DNA from: Sporolactobacillus sp. STSJ-5
Lineage (GTDB): Bacteria; Bacillota; Bacilli; Bacillales; Sporolactobacillaceae
Direction: 5' to 3'
DNA: 64,000 bases
Assembly (NCBI RefSeq): GCF_024385605.1
Contig: NZ_JANFOJ010000009.1
Location: forward strand, 1-64,000
A program made the position numbers and the translations under genes. This document shows, piece after piece, positions 27,625 through 36,515 of the stretch (position 1 is the first letter of the stretch; each line of letters opens with the position of its first letter). The notes beneath the pieces were generated by a model. The model searched no databases. It saw nothing but the letters and a program-made list of their open reading frames with translations, and was not told the DNA's origin.

Positions 27625-28509
27625 GTGACTGATCACAATCGTCTCTTCAAAGAATTGCTGCACAACTTTTTTGACGAATTTCTTGAAGCTTTTTTCCAGG
27701 AAGTCTTCCATGCTCTCGATCTGTCGCATAAGAAGTTCTTATCTGAAGAATTATTTCCGGATCTCATTGACGGTGACAAGAAACGTGCTGATGTGATTAC
27801 TGAAACTCAATTTAAGGAAAACAGTAAGAATTGCGTGCTCATTATTCATATGGAAGCACAAAATACGCATCAGGAGCACTTCCCACAACGAATGTTCACC
27901 TATTTCTCAATGATTTATCTAAAATTCAGAAAACCTGTTTTACCTATTGCCATTTTCAGCTATGATGGAGGTAGGGATGAACCCAATGAATTTGTCATCA
28001 AAACACCATTCCTTGATGCCATGACGTTTCGTTTTTTAAAGATGGAATTAGGCAAGATGAATTGGCGTGTATTCATGCACAGCAACAATCCTGTTAGTGC
28101 CGCATTGATGAGTAAAATGAATTATAAGAAAAAAGAGCGTGTAGCCGTTCGGCTTGCCTTTCTCAGACAGATGGCTGGTTTGCAGCTTGATGAAGCACGC
28201 AGCAGCATGATCAACGGTTTCTTTGAGACCTATTTAAATCTGAACGAAAATGAGGTGGATCAACTCATGAAGGAAGTCCGTGAATTGCCTAAGGATGAGC
28301 GTGAACAAGTGATCAAATGGCCGAATTCATTCTATGATCGCGGGGTGAAGAAGGGTAAAGCTGAAGGTATGGCTGAAGGTAAAACCGAGGGCAAAATTGA
28401 AGCTCAAAAAGAGATGGCGCTGCGCATGCTTCAAAAGCAAATGGATCTCCACACCATCTCCGAGTTAACTGGGTTATCAATAAAAGAAATCATCAATCTA
28501 AAGAAATAA
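27625..28509 (+). CDS. Rpn-family recombination-promoting nuclease/putative transposase
   Basis: A 294-residue protein of the Rpn (PD-(D/E)XK nuclease, Transposase_31-like) family: N-terminal DHNRLFKELLHNFFDEFLEA, RADVITETQF and LIIHMEAQNTHQEHFPQRMF supplying the acidic core, a helical middle, then a run KGKAEGMAEGKTEGKIEAQK typical of the family and a small C-terminal helix pair. GTG 27625 follows AAAGGAG at 10 bases. Such nucleases are linked to DNA mobility or defence; not tied to an IS here. Confidence 0.82.
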   Translation: MTDHNRLFKELLHNFFDEFLEAFFQEVFHALDLSHKKFLSEELFPDLIDGDKKRADVITETQFKENSKNCVLIIHMEAQNTHQEHFPQRMFTYFSMIYLKFRKPVLPIAIFSYDGGRDEPNEFVIKTPFLDAMTFRFLKMELGKMNWRVFMHSNNPVSAALMSKMNYKKKERVAVRLAFLRQMAGLQLDEARSSMINGFFETYLNLNENEVDQLMKEVRELPKDEREQVIKWPNSFYDRGVKKGKAEGMAEGKTEGKIEAQKEMALRMLQKQMDLHTISELTGLSIKEIINLKK

Positions 28510-28522
28510 CTGCAAAATAAAG

Positions 28523-28566
28523 AACAGGCATCGTTCCTAAACCATGTTGGAGTGATGCTTTTTTGT
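28523..28566 (+). terminator. Terminator after the Rpn gene
   Basis: Imperfect stem GGCATCGTTCC / GGAGTGATGC followed by TTTTTTG. Confidence 0.6.
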
Positions 28567-28776
28567 TTAATTAAAAAAATTGAACGAACCACGGTGAGTG
28601 GCGCTTCCAAATCCATCCTACCGTTCAAAATATTCTGTTTCGCAGATCCTGTATCATCGTGGATGATTAGTACTCAAGGATTAGTACTCAAGGATGAATA
28701 CTAGAATCGAATGGAACAATAAGCTCCAAACCTTCTATAATTAGAGTAAAGCAATTGACAATGAGGAGGAAACAAG

Positions 28777-29055
28777 ATGGTCAGTGACTGGATAAATCAT
28801 TTGCCGCTGGAGGATGTAAGACAGGTAACGCGTGTTGGCGGAGGCGATGTCAATCAAGCCTACCGAATCGATACCGGCAAGGAAAGCTATTTTCTTCTCA
28901 TCCAGCCGAATCAACCGCAAAGCTTCTACGCAGGTGAAATTGCCGGTTTAAGTGCCTTTAAAGAAGCCGGCATTCAGGCTCCTCGAGTAATTGCCAACAA
29001 GCTTAGTATAAAAATTTTTTATTCTATACCTGATTTTATAATTGTATTCTACTAA
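28777..29055 (+). pseudogene. Truncated fructosamine-kinase-like gene
   Basis: Good start signal (GAGGAGG before ATG 28777) and an N-terminal lobe matching fructosamine kinase/aminoglycoside phosphotransferase-like proteins: VTRVGGGDVNQAYRIDTGKE, FLLIQPNQPQSFYAGEIAGL, FKEAGIQAPRVI. Homology ends near residue 75 at about 29000, and the last residues are AT-rich noise ending at 29055. The catalytic lobe is missing, so the gene is a 5' fragment. Confidence 0.75.
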
Positions 29056-29080
29056 AATCTAATCGAAATTCAAACGGCTT

Positions 29081-30241
29081 TTATTGAATATAGCTCACTG
29101 GATTAACTGCCCCTTTATGTGGTGGTGGAGTCCAAGGGCCTATATACAATTCAAAATGCAGATGAGACCCAAATGATTCGCCTGTATTACCCATTCCGCC
29201 AATCACTTGTCCCTGAGTCACTCGTTCACCTGTAGATACATTATAAGCGTTTAGGTGAGCATAGACCGTCGTATACAATTTTCCATCAATTTGATGGGAA
29301 ACCATTACCGTATTTCCATAACTTGAAGATTGATACGCTCTGAAAACTACTCCGTCAGCTGCAGCCTTAACTGGTGTTCCCTCACTGTTAGCTATATCAA
29401 TTCCTGGATGAAAGCTGTTATCAAATGACCGATTACCAAACCCAGATGAGATATAACCCTGAGTAGGATTAATAAAATCTGATTTGTTTAACGATAACTT
29501 TTTTAATGATAAAGTCGATGCTCTATTTTCTGCTGAACTCGTTTGAGCCTTTACAATGTCCTTTTCTTCCTTCTTATCCATTGACTTTTCTTTAATTTTG
29601 GATGCTTCTTTTCTTAATAACGCTAACTCATTTTTTTGATCTTTCTGTTTCTGAAGTAGATCATTTTCTAATTTTTTTAGATCTGCCAATCCATTTTTCA
29701 GATTTATCAGTTCTTGTTTTAGTATCTTTTGTTTTGATACTTGATCCTTCTTATCTTTCTCTTGAGCAGTCAGTATTTTGTTATCTGTTTCAGTAATCAA
29801 TTTCAAGGCGAATAATCGATCCAGAAAATTTCCAAAACTATCTGCACCAAGAAGAACATCAAGATAACTGATTGCCCCTCCATTTATGTAAATGGAACGT
29901 ATCCGTTCTTTTAATAATTTATCCCTAATACTGATCTGTTTGGTAAGCCGATCAATCTGATCTTTCATCGATTCGGATATTGCTTCACTTTCAACCAGTT
30001 TAGATTGTTTATCTGCTACACTTCTTTTTATCTTCTCAATCTGCTTTTCGGATGATTTAATTCTATTTATCGCTACATCTTGTTGTCTATCATTCTTCGA
30101 CAACTGTTGCTCAGAAGATAAGCTTTGTTTCGTATTGAATTGACGTTCTGAAGTGGCGTGTGCGTAGCTCTCCGTATAACTCGTTATCAACAAAAACGCT
30201 GTACCCAAGATCATTGTTGTGCGTAAATATTTTCTTTTCAC
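29081..30241 (-). CDS. Secreted M23 peptidase with coiled coil (EnvC-like)
   Basis: A 386-residue exported protein: signal peptide to about residue 28, a long Lys/Glu-rich coiled coil (about 40-245) and a C-terminal LytM/M23 zinc endopeptidase domain with H in FHPGIDIANSEG and the HLH pair in GSHLHFEL. Such proteins cut peptidoglycan cross-bridges or activate amidases. GTG 30241 follows AAGGGG. The promoter at 30455-30502 carries the phased 11-bp repeats of the island, so it probably belongs to the same stress regulon as copper genes. Confidence 0.9.
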   Translation of the reverse strand: MKRKYLRTTMILGTAFLLITSYTESYAHATSERQFNTKQSLSSEQQLSKNDRQQDVAINRIKSSEKQIEKIKRSVADKQSKLVESEAISESMKDQIDRLTKQISIRDKLLKERIRSIYINGGAISYLDVLLGADSFGNFLDRLFALKLITETDNKILTAQEKDKKDQVSKQKILKQELINLKNGLADLKKLENDLLQKQKDQKNELALLRKEASKIKEKSMDKKEEKDIVKAQTSSAENRASTLSLKKLSLNKSDFINPTQGYISSGFGNRSFDNSFHPGIDIANSEGTPVKAAADGVVFRAYQSSSYGNTVMVSHQIDGKLYTTVYAHLNAYNVSTGERVTQGQVIGGMGNTGESFGSHLHFELYIGPWTPPPHKGAVNPVSYIQ

Positions 30242-30454
30242 TACTATCTTTCCCCTTTAGCTTCTTTTCTTTTCTTTGGAGTTTTAAGGTGAAAGACCCC
30301 CGCTAGAGCCATTAATCATATCGTAACAGTTCAATATGACAAATTTCGACATGTTTCGATCTCAATATTATTTCGTTTAATTAATTAATCGCGATTTATT
30401 TTTTTATCTGAAACCTCCTCAATTTCTCTATAATGTGGTTTAGTTATTAAAATA

Positions 30455-30502
30455 ATGATAATCAATAAATGTGTGGATTTTGTGTGGAAACTATGTAGAA
30501 AC
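30455..30502 (-). promoter_or_regulatory. Phased-repeat promoter of the M23 peptidase
   Basis: Coding strand: GTTTCTACATA, GTTTCCACACA, AAATCCACACA in exact 11-bp phase (30502-30470), 9-bp gap, -10 TATCAT (30460-30455). The transcript would have a leader of about 200 bases. Confidence 0.72.
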
Positions 30503-30601
30503 AAATTATGTTGTAAGATTTAGAACATGTTGATGAACATCACTAAATACGATGATTGATAGAAATAAATTGAGGAATAAATATGAAGGAAAGAGCTGTT
30601 C

Positions 30602-31015
30602 ATGAATATTCGGAAATGGCAAAAAGTCATGGAAACAGATCAGGTGCTCACCCTGTCGGTGGGTGCTTCTCAGTTGATTTCCGTGATTTGTGAGAAAACC
30701 AATTTAATGAAACGATCAATCATCTGCCGGATTGGGATGAGATCCGTTCGAAAGCCTCTCTCGGCGTTCGGTCGAGCGTTGGATCACCTGCACGAGGCCG
30801 GCCCCTGGCGTGTGTATTCCACCCCTGTCTCTTTCCGCCTATCAGAAACCGGGTCTCCCGGTGTCCGGTGTCCGCAGCGATACCACATCCTATTTGTTTT
30901 AGGGCAGCTACACTTCGCCAGATGGGGCGGACGGGACACCTGCCATTACGTATGGCTACAGTAAACAGCATCATCCTGATTTGAAGCAGATCGTCATCGG
31001 GGTTATACTTTTTTA
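30602..31015 (+). pseudogene. Decayed IS1634-type transposase fragment
   Basis: Pieces of an IS1634-like (IS4 superfamily) transposase N-terminal half are found in three frames: GASQLISVICEKTNL, then NETINHLPDWDEIRS, then GRALDHLHEAGPWRVYST, then SDTTSYLF-stop-GSYTSPDG and ITYGYSKQHHPDLKQIVIGV. There are at least two frame changes, an internal deletion and a stop. No inverted repeats were found. It marks an old insertion at the left edge of the metal island. Confidence 0.75.
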
Positions 31016-31026
31016 AATTATGAGAA

Positions 31027-31070
31027 AAAGCCGATTTCCCATTTTTAAGGAAAAATGGGAAATCGGCTTT
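31027..31070 (-). terminator. Terminator after merA
   Basis: Perfect 20-bp stem with loop of 4 bases and TTTTTC on the minus strand, 27 bp after the merA stop. Confidence 0.88.
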
Positions 31071-31096
31071 AATTTGTTTCTTTATTATTAACATTG

Positions 31097-32731
31097 TTAT
31101 CCTGCACAACAAGAAAGTGTAGATATATCTTTGTCAAATGTGAGTGCTGCTAACCTTAAGCCTTCGGCCATAGTGAGATAAGGCGTGAGGGTATCTTGAA
31201 GATCTTCCACAGTCATCCCAAACTTTACGGCTAATGTCGCAGCATAGATCACGTCTCCCGCATTTTCAGCAACAATATGGACGCCCAAGACCTTGAGTGT
31301 CTTTGCTTCTGCCACTAATTTAAAGACACCAGTCGTCTCTCGATTAACGATTGCTCTGGGCACGGTACTTAAAGGCAGAACAGACGTTTTTACCTTAAGG
31401 CCTTTTTTTATTGCCTGCTCTTCCGTTAATCCAACCATGGCAGTTGATGGAGTTGTAAACATAACGCTCGGTACAAAGTCTAAGTCGGTTTTTTGACCAA
31501 GTCCTCCGACGGCATTGTCTGCAGCAAGACCGCCTTGATAAGCAGCGACATAGACGAATTGCGGGCCGAGCGTGACATCCCCAGCTGCATAAATACGTGG
31601 ATTGGTCGTTCTGGAAAATTCATCAATGAGGACTTCACCCCGGGTACCGACCTTAACGTTTGCTGAATACAGATTTAAGTTTGCTGTGTTCGGTTTGCGT
31701 CCTGTTGCGACAAGCAACTGCTCTGCTTCAATAACTTGTTCCTTACCCTCAGTCTTTATATGGACTTTCTTTATCTGCCCGTCTTGTTCGATACGCTTGA
31801 ATTTTATTCCGGTAATAAAATGAATACCTTGTTGTGTTAAAGCTCGTGTTATGGTTTCCGATATTTCCGGATCATATTTTTTTAATAATTGATTGCTCTG
31901 CTGCATCAATGTTACTTCCGTACCTAAATGATGAAAAAGCTGACCTAATTCAAAACCTACATAACCGGAACCGATGACCGCAAGACGTTTCGGGATCTTT
32001 TTCAGTTCAAGTAAAGTTGTGCTGGTTAAGAAATCCACATGATTTAATCCGGGAATATCGGGTATGAGCGGTGAAGCACCGGTGGCGATTAAAAAACGCT
32101 TTCCCGTCAGTTGTCTGCCATTCACTTCGATCGTTTTTTCATTGACAAACTTTGCCTCTCCTTTAATAAGTTCAAAACCATAAGTTCCAATTAAATTTTC
32201 ATACTTTTGGATCCGTAATGTTTCAACCAATTCATTTTTTTGCTCAACCAGTTGCGCTAAATCAGCTTCAGCTGCTGAAGTGTGCAATCCCTTGAATGGA
32301 TGATTTTTTGCCTGGTTATTAATTTCCCCGGCTCTGAGCAAGGTCTTAGAAGGAACACAGCCGATATTAACACAGGTACCGCCAACTATACCTCGTTCAA
32401 TCATTGCCACTCTGGCGCCATACTCTCTGGCTTTAATGGCTGAAGCAAAAGCCGCACCGCCAGAGCCAATAATAATGTAATCGTAGTCGTCTTCTTTATC
32501 AGAATCTCCTTCTGATTGGATCTGCATAAAATTTACAGGTTGATAGTGTGCTTCAACTATTGCCCGTTCCACAGTCTCCTTTTTAATACTAACCGGGAGC
32601 CCAAAAAGAGCTTCCCCACGTTGATAATTAACCTTAATGTTTCTTGCACCAATATGTTCCAGAGTACTTGCCACATGGTCTTCACACCCGGCACAAGTCA
32701 TCCCCTGAACAGTCATTCGATACGTTATCAT
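31097..32731 (-). CDS. merA: Mercuric reductase
   Basis: A 544-residue MerA, the cytoplasmic flavoenzyme that reduces Hg(II) to volatile Hg(0) with NADPH. N-terminal metal-binding domain with GMTCAGC (Cys 13, 16), FAD motif [12 protein letters not shown], redox-active pair in [13 protein letters not shown], and the C-terminal CC pair (541-542) in LSCCAG that delivers mercury. ATG 32731 follows GAGGAGG; a start at 32755 would overlap the merR stop. Second gene after merR, 20-bp gap. No merT/merP transporter is recognisable nearby. Confidence 0.96.
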   Translation of the reverse strand: MITYRMTVQGMTCAGCEDHVASTLEHIGARNIKVNYQRGEALFGLPVSIKKETVERAIVEAHYQPVNFMQIQSEGDSDKEDDYDYIIIGSGGAAFASAIKAREYGARVAMIERGIVGGTCVNIGCVPSKTLLRAGEINNQAKNHPFKGLHTSAAEADLAQLVEQKNELVETLRIQKYENLIGTYGFELIKGEAKFVNEKTIEVNGRQLTGKRFLIATGASPLIPDIPGLNHVDFLTSTTLLELKKIPKRLAVIGSGYVGFELGQLFHHLGTEVTLMQQSNQLLKKYDPEISETITRALTQQGIHFITGIKFKRIEQDGQIKKVHIKTEGKEQVIEAEQLLVATGRKPNTANLNLYSANVKVGTRGEVLIDEFSRTTNPRIYAAGDVTLGPQFVYVAAYQGGLAADNAVGGLGQKTDLDFVPSVMFTTPSTAMVGLTEEQAIKKGLKVKTSVLPLSTVPRAIVNRETTGVFKLVAEAKTLKVLGVHIVAENAGDVIYAATLAVKFGMTVEDLQDTLTPYLTMAEGLRLAALTFDKDISTLSCCAG

Positions 32732-32751
32732 ATGATTTCCTCCTCGTATTC

Positions 32752-33144
32752 TCACATTAAGGATTCAATAATGGGGCACTCATAAATCTCTTTATTCTCA
32801 GGACATCTTTTTTTCAGATCGACAAGCATCTTTTCAAGTTTGTTTAATTCCTCGATTTTATGCTGTATCTCACCAATCTTGTTAACGGTAAAATCATATA
32901 TATCTCTGCACTTCACTTCATTGCGGTCAACAACGCCTAACAACTTGTCAATTTCATTCAATGTAAATCCTAATCTCTTCAACTTTTTAATAAAATTCAC
33001 TCGGTCCACTGTTTGAGCCTTATAGATACGGTATCCTTTCGCTGTACGAGAGGGAATTGGAATTAGCCCCAGCCGTTCATAGTACCGGATCGTTTCTTTG
33101 TTGACGTAAGTTCGGCTGGCCAGCTGTCCGATTCGTAACCCCAT
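32752..33144 (-). CDS. merR: Mercury-responsive MerR regulator
   Basis: A 130-residue MerR protein: winged helix [20 protein letters not shown], dimer helix, and three Cys that fit the Hg(II) site (KCRDIYDF, then [11 protein letters not shown]). ATG 33144 lies 6 bases after GAGGTG; the GTG three codons earlier is part of that site. It should repress without mercury and activate merRA by untwisting its overlong promoter when Hg(II) is bound. Confidence 0.93.
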   Translation of the reverse strand: MGLRIGQLASRTYVNKETIRYYERLGLIPIPSRTAKGYRIYKAQTVDRVNFIKKLKRLGFTLNEIDKLLGVVDRNEVKCRDIYDFTVNKIGEIQHKIEELNKLEKMLVDLKKRCPENKEIYECPIIESLM

Positions 33145-33162
33145 TTGTTTCACCTCATATAC

Positions 33163-33194
33163 AATATAAACCCTGTACCAAAGTACAGGGTCAA
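33163..33194 (-). promoter_or_regulatory. mer operator/promoter
   Basis: Perfect palindrome ACCCTGTAC-CAAA-GTACAGGGT (33170-33191) lies between -35 TTGACC (33194-33189) and -10 TTATAT/TATATT (33169-33163). The 19-20 bp spacer is the abnormal spacing that MerR-family activators need. Confidence 0.92.
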
Positions 33195-33260
33195 CCTTTA
33201 TTCCTAAACATAACTCCGTATCATGACGGTAATATCATTAATTGGTCTTTTAGAATGGAC

Positions 33261-34424
33261 TCAAGTGAAAATAGAGCTTTTCAGATTCAAAAAATGGCCG
33301 TACGATTTTACTATATTGAATTTCTTGTACAGTTTGCTATAATCTCTTTTTCCTTCTAATACATCAAAAACTAAGCTTAATAACTTAGGAAAACGAGAAA
33401 CAATCTTTTGCATCAATTTCGGATTTTTGTAAAATTTCCGGCCAAACTGATCCAATGTACTGAGTTCGGGCATGATTGTCAGATCAACATCTCTTTGATA
33501 GGTTAAGAATGCTTCACTATATCTATCCCTGATCGACTTTATTAAATGGTCAGAAAGTAATTCAGCACTCCACAAAGCATAGTAGATGCCCTCTCCGGCA
33601 AATGAATCGACCAGTCCGGCTGCGTCTCCGATTAATGCTGTTCGTTGCGTCATGATTGGCTGCCGGGTACCGCCAGCAGACAAAAAAGATCCCTTCGCGC
33701 TCAGCAGATCTCCACTCATTTCCTGATGGTCCAAAAATGAAAGCAAATATTTCGACATCAATTTCTGACTTAACGAGTAAGAACCGATGCCTGCCGATAG
33801 AATTCCATTTTTTGGAAATATCCATATATATCCATCGGGTACTCTGGTATAATCAATGATAACTTTGTTTTTATATTTTGCGTTTGTTGCCTGGTCACAT
33901 CTGAATTCATATTCCAATGCCAGAGCTTTCCTTCGTTCCGACATTAACCCGACCTGTTTCGCAACGATACTGTTTACGCCATTGGCTCCAACCAAATACC
34001 GTCCTGAATATTTCTCATCCCTTGTGAAGACCTCGCCCCCTCCACCACACTCGACCACTTTTTTAACGAAGGAATCCTCTTTCAGTTCTACACCACAGTC
34101 AACGGCATGTTTCGCCAGTAGTTGATCCAATTCGTCTCTCATAACCATATAAATAAACGGCGTTTTATGTTTAAACTCCTGAATGTCATGATTACCTTCC
34201 ACCGTGACAAATGAAGTGATCTGATCTCGAATAATCGGTGTGATAGCAGTCGGCATTTTCAGGAGGGCTCTCTTGGTAATCCCGCCTCCACATACTTTAT
34301 AACGCGGAAAACTTTGCTTCTCTAAAATTAAAACATGAAGCCCTGCTTCAGCAAGCTTTGCTGCCAGTGAACTGCCACCAGGACCTGCTCCGACAATAAT
34401 CACATCATAAATTTTTGAATCCAT
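33261..34424 (-). CDS. Geranylgeranyl-reductase-family flavoprotein
   Basis: A 387-residue FAD oxidoreductase: VIIVGAGPGGSSLAAKLAEAG at the N terminus (dinucleotide-binding), the PRYKVCGGGIT block typical of the geranylgeranyl reductase family, LVGANGVNS, and ALIGDAAGLVDSFAGEGIYYAL. Family members reduce isoprenoid chains of lipids or quinones. The frame extends to 34538, but homology and a plausible start begin at ATG 34424. Third gene behind lgt and a small membrane protein, suggesting a role in membrane lipid or lipoprotein state. Confidence 0.82.
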   Translation of the reverse strand: MDSKIYDVIIVGAGPGGSSLAAKLAEAGLHVLILEKQSFPRYKVCGGGITKRALLKMPTAITPIIRDQITSFVTVEGNHDIQEFKHKTPFIYMVMRDELDQLLAKHAVDCGVELKEDSFVKKVVECGGGGEVFTRDEKYSGRYLVGANGVNSIVAKQVGLMSERRKALALEYEFRCDQATNAKYKNKVIIDYTRVPDGYIWIFPKNGILSAGIGSYSLSQKLMSKYLLSFLDHQEMSGDLLSAKGSFLSAGGTRQPIMTQRTALIGDAAGLVDSFAGEGIYYALWSAELLSDHLIKSIRDRYSEAFLTYQRDVDLTIMPELSTLDQFGRKFYKNPKLMQKIVSRFPKLLSLVFDVLEGKRDYSKLYKKFNIVKSYGHFLNLKSSIFT

Positions 34425-34559
34425 TTTGTTTCCCAACCTTTTAGCATTCAATCTTTTAGAGACTGATGCAATTCTCACATTGTGAAAATACGGACATTCC
34501 TCATAAAAATAGAAAATCACCCCATGTCTATCTGTCATTTGCTAAAAATCATTTCACCA

Positions 34560-34991
34560 CTATTTATTCATATCACTATGATTATGGTCATGCGTGTTTA
34601 TACTGCCAGGATTCTGTGTATTTGAAGGTGGCTGAATGATTGCGTTGATTGTCTGCGGTACAGCAGACAATACAATCACGATCGATAGAATTGAAGAGAT
34701 GGCATAAACCCATGCGACTGGGCGTTCATGTCTCCATTTGTGTTTCGCTACGAAAATAAACCGGATTGAAATGATCAGAGAAATGATCAACAGGATGACT
34801 TTTAAAAGGGGAGGCATATTAAATAAAACTGCCCCAATCGACGTTAAGCCGACAGAAATCAATAGTATATGCAGCCAGTGATGAGATGTAGCAATAATGG
34901 CGAAAAGGACTGAACCTATGGTTTTTAGTAAGGTTTTCCCTCGATTTGACTTTTTATTTGTTGAAACTGATCCAGATTTTCTGTTCCTCAT
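34560..34991 (-). CDS. Small polytopic membrane protein, His-rich tail
   Basis: A 143-residue protein, not assigned to a family: basic N terminus, about four hydrophobic segments (26-42, 45-57, 62-80, 94-112) and a C-terminal tail HDHNHSDM that could bind metal. It lacks the Cys pairs of MerT or MerC, so mercury transport is not supported. It sits between lgt and the flavoprotein (37-bp and about 135-bp gaps), most likely in one operon. Confidence 0.62.
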   Translation of the reverse strand: MRNRKSGSVSTNKKSNRGKTLLKTIGSVLFAIIATSHHWLHILLISVGLTSIGAVLFNMPPLLKVILLIISLIISIRFIFVAKHKWRHERPVAWVYAISSILSIVIVLSAVPQTINAIIQPPSNTQNPGSINTHDHNHSDMNK

Positions 34992-35028
34992 GCCGCTTCT
35001 CCTTTTCTTTATTTTCTAATTTTCTTTG

Positions 35029-35814
35029 TTACTCTCGATGAGCGGCTTTCATTTGTCTATAGCGTCCGATCATAAAACCGATTGCTAAGATAATCGTTGC
35101 CAAAGCCGTCAATTGAGCGACTTTTAGATTAAGTAATGTCCTTAGGCTGTCTCCTCTCCAGAACTCTAAAGTAAATCTCAATGTTGAGTAAAGTGCTAAC
35201 ATCTGAAGGAATAGAAACCCTTGGAATGGTTTTCTATATTTAATCAATAGCAAAAAGCCAAAGATGATCAAATCACCGATGGCCTCAAATAAGGGCATCG
35301 GCAGGACCGGCGTGCTACCAAAGATGTTGTAGACAAATGTTCCCGGGGGATAGGAAACAGCTAAGATGGAATCGCTTGGAATACCATAAGCGTCACCGGT
35401 AAGAAAATCTGAGATCCGACCAATCGCCATTCCGAGTATTAACGCTGGTGCCACGATATCGGCTACCTGCCAAACTGGCAATTTATGCTTCTTAGCGAGC
35501 AAGATTCCTACTAAAGTACCGCCGAGAATGCCACCTTGTATTGCCAGTCCCCCCATCCAAACCATAAAAATTTCTGCTGGATGAGCAGCGTAATACGGCC
35601 ATTTGAAGAGAACAAACCACAATCTTGCTCCAAGAACACCACCCAATACACAATAAATAGCGAATTCCACCATGTAATCCGCTTGAATACCTTGCCTCTT
35701 GGCCTCACGATTTATCAACCATAAACCAAAGAGCGTTGCCAGAGCTACCGAAGCACCCAACGTATTAATTGGAATCGGTCCGATTCTAAATAAAACAGGT
35801 CCTGGAAACCACAT
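35029..35814 (-). CDS. lgt: Prolipoprotein diacylglyceryl transferase, accessory copy
   Basis: A 261-residue Lgt, the membrane enzyme that moves diacylglycerol from phosphatidylglycerol onto the lipobox Cys of prolipoproteins. Family blocks: GARLWFVLF, GGLAIQGGILGG, the signature IGRISDFLTGDAYG near 131 and RFTLEFWRGD near 211. Position 93 is Gln where many Lgt proteins have the functional His (AIHGG). Its place in a metal island rather than beside hprK suggests a second, stress-inducible copy. The promoter carries the phased repeats. Confidence 0.9.
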   Translation of the reverse strand: MWFPGPVLFRIGPIPINTLGASVALATLFGLWLINREAKRQGIQADYMVEFAIYCVLGGVLGARLWFVLFKWPYYAAHPAEIFMVWMGGLAIQGGILGGTLVGILLAKKHKLPVWQVADIVAPALILGMAIGRISDFLTGDAYGIPSDSILAVSYPPGTFVYNIFGSTPVLPMPLFEAIGDLIIFGFLLLIKYRKPFQGFLFLQMLALYSTLRFTLEFWRGDSLRTLLNLKVAQLTALATIILAIGFMIGRYRQMKAAHRE

Positions 35815-35858
35815 GAACCTTCCTCCCTTTTAATAAAAATAATCACTTTATAAGTTGA

Positions 35859-35895
35859 ATCCTATTGCAAAAATGTGTGGAAACGATGTGGAAAC
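35859..35895 (-). promoter_or_regulatory. Phased-repeat promoter of the lgt operon
   Basis: Coding strand: GTTTCCACATC, GTTTCCACACA in 11-bp phase (35895-35874), with a weaker third unit at 35906-35896; 9-bp gap; -10 TAGGAT (35864-35859). Confidence 0.7.
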
Positions 35896-36057
35896 GATAA
35901 ACTTCGGTTATGATTATAGAAAAATTTTTGGTGATGCATATCAATGAAGAAGGTCATGGAGATTGACCAAAGGAAAAAAAGTCATCTATCTTTTATCATC
36001 TTATTTTTCTGTAGTTAATGGCACATAATTGACATCTCTAGCACACTAAAAAAATTT

Positions 36058-36119
36058 ATTCAAATGTACATTTGAATAAAATAAGAAATGATGTATAATA
36101 TAATCAAATGAATATTTGA
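36058..36119 (+). promoter_or_regulatory. cad promoter with two CadC operators
   Basis: A perfect 20-bp palindrome ATTCAAATGTACATTTGAAT (36058-36077) covers the -35 (TTGAAT 36072-36077); -10 TATAAT at 36094-36099 after 16 bp; a second inverted repeat TCAAAT-GAAT-ATTTGA (36104-36119) covers the start region. The half-site TCAAAT/ATTTGA is that of the staphylococcal/Bacillus cad operator. Confidence 0.85.
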
Positions 36120-36140
36120 ATGATAAGGAGGTCGCTATTA

Positions 36141-36515
36141 GTGGTCGAAAAAGATACATGTGAAATTTATTGCTATGACGAAGAAAAGGTCAATCGCATA
36201 CAAGGCCTTTTAAAAAATGAAAATGATGGGCTATCTCGCGTTGTTCGATTGTTCAAAGCGCTTGCTGATGAAAATAGGTCAAAAATAGTCTTTGCCTTAT
36301 GTCAAGATAAGGAGCTATGTGTTTGTGACGTTGCAAACATTATTGGTTCTTCCATAGCAACGGCTTCACATCACCTACGCACTCTCCGTAAGCAAGGTCT
36401 TGTAAAATATCGAAAGGACGGAAAAATGGCATTTTATTCGCTTGATGATGAACACATCAAACAATTAATTTCTATTGCAATGACGCACAGAAAAGAGGAG
36501 AAAACTCATGTCTGA
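36141..36515 (+). CDS. cadC: CadC, ArsR-family Cd/Pb/Zn repressor
   Basis: A 124-residue repressor very like plasmid CadC: N-terminal [18 protein letters not shown] with metal-ligand Cys residues, ELCVCDVAN (the CxC of the alpha4 site), and the [23 protein letters not shown] 36141 lies 8 bases after AAGGAGGT; the earlier ATG at 36120 overlaps that site. Released from DNA by Cd(II), Pb(II) or Zn(II). Overlaps cadA by 8 bp. Confidence 0.94.
   Translation: MVEKDTCEIYCYDEEKVNRIQGLLKNENDGLSRVVRLFKALADENRSKIVFALCQDKELCVCDVANIIGSSIATASHHLRTLRKQGLVKYRKDGKMAFYSLDDEHIKQLISIAMTHRKEEKTHV

Noticed and set aside
34560-34991. MerT-like mercury transporter
   Set aside because: It has membrane helices and lies near merA, but lacks the Cys-Cys pair in helix 1 and other mercury-binding Cys.
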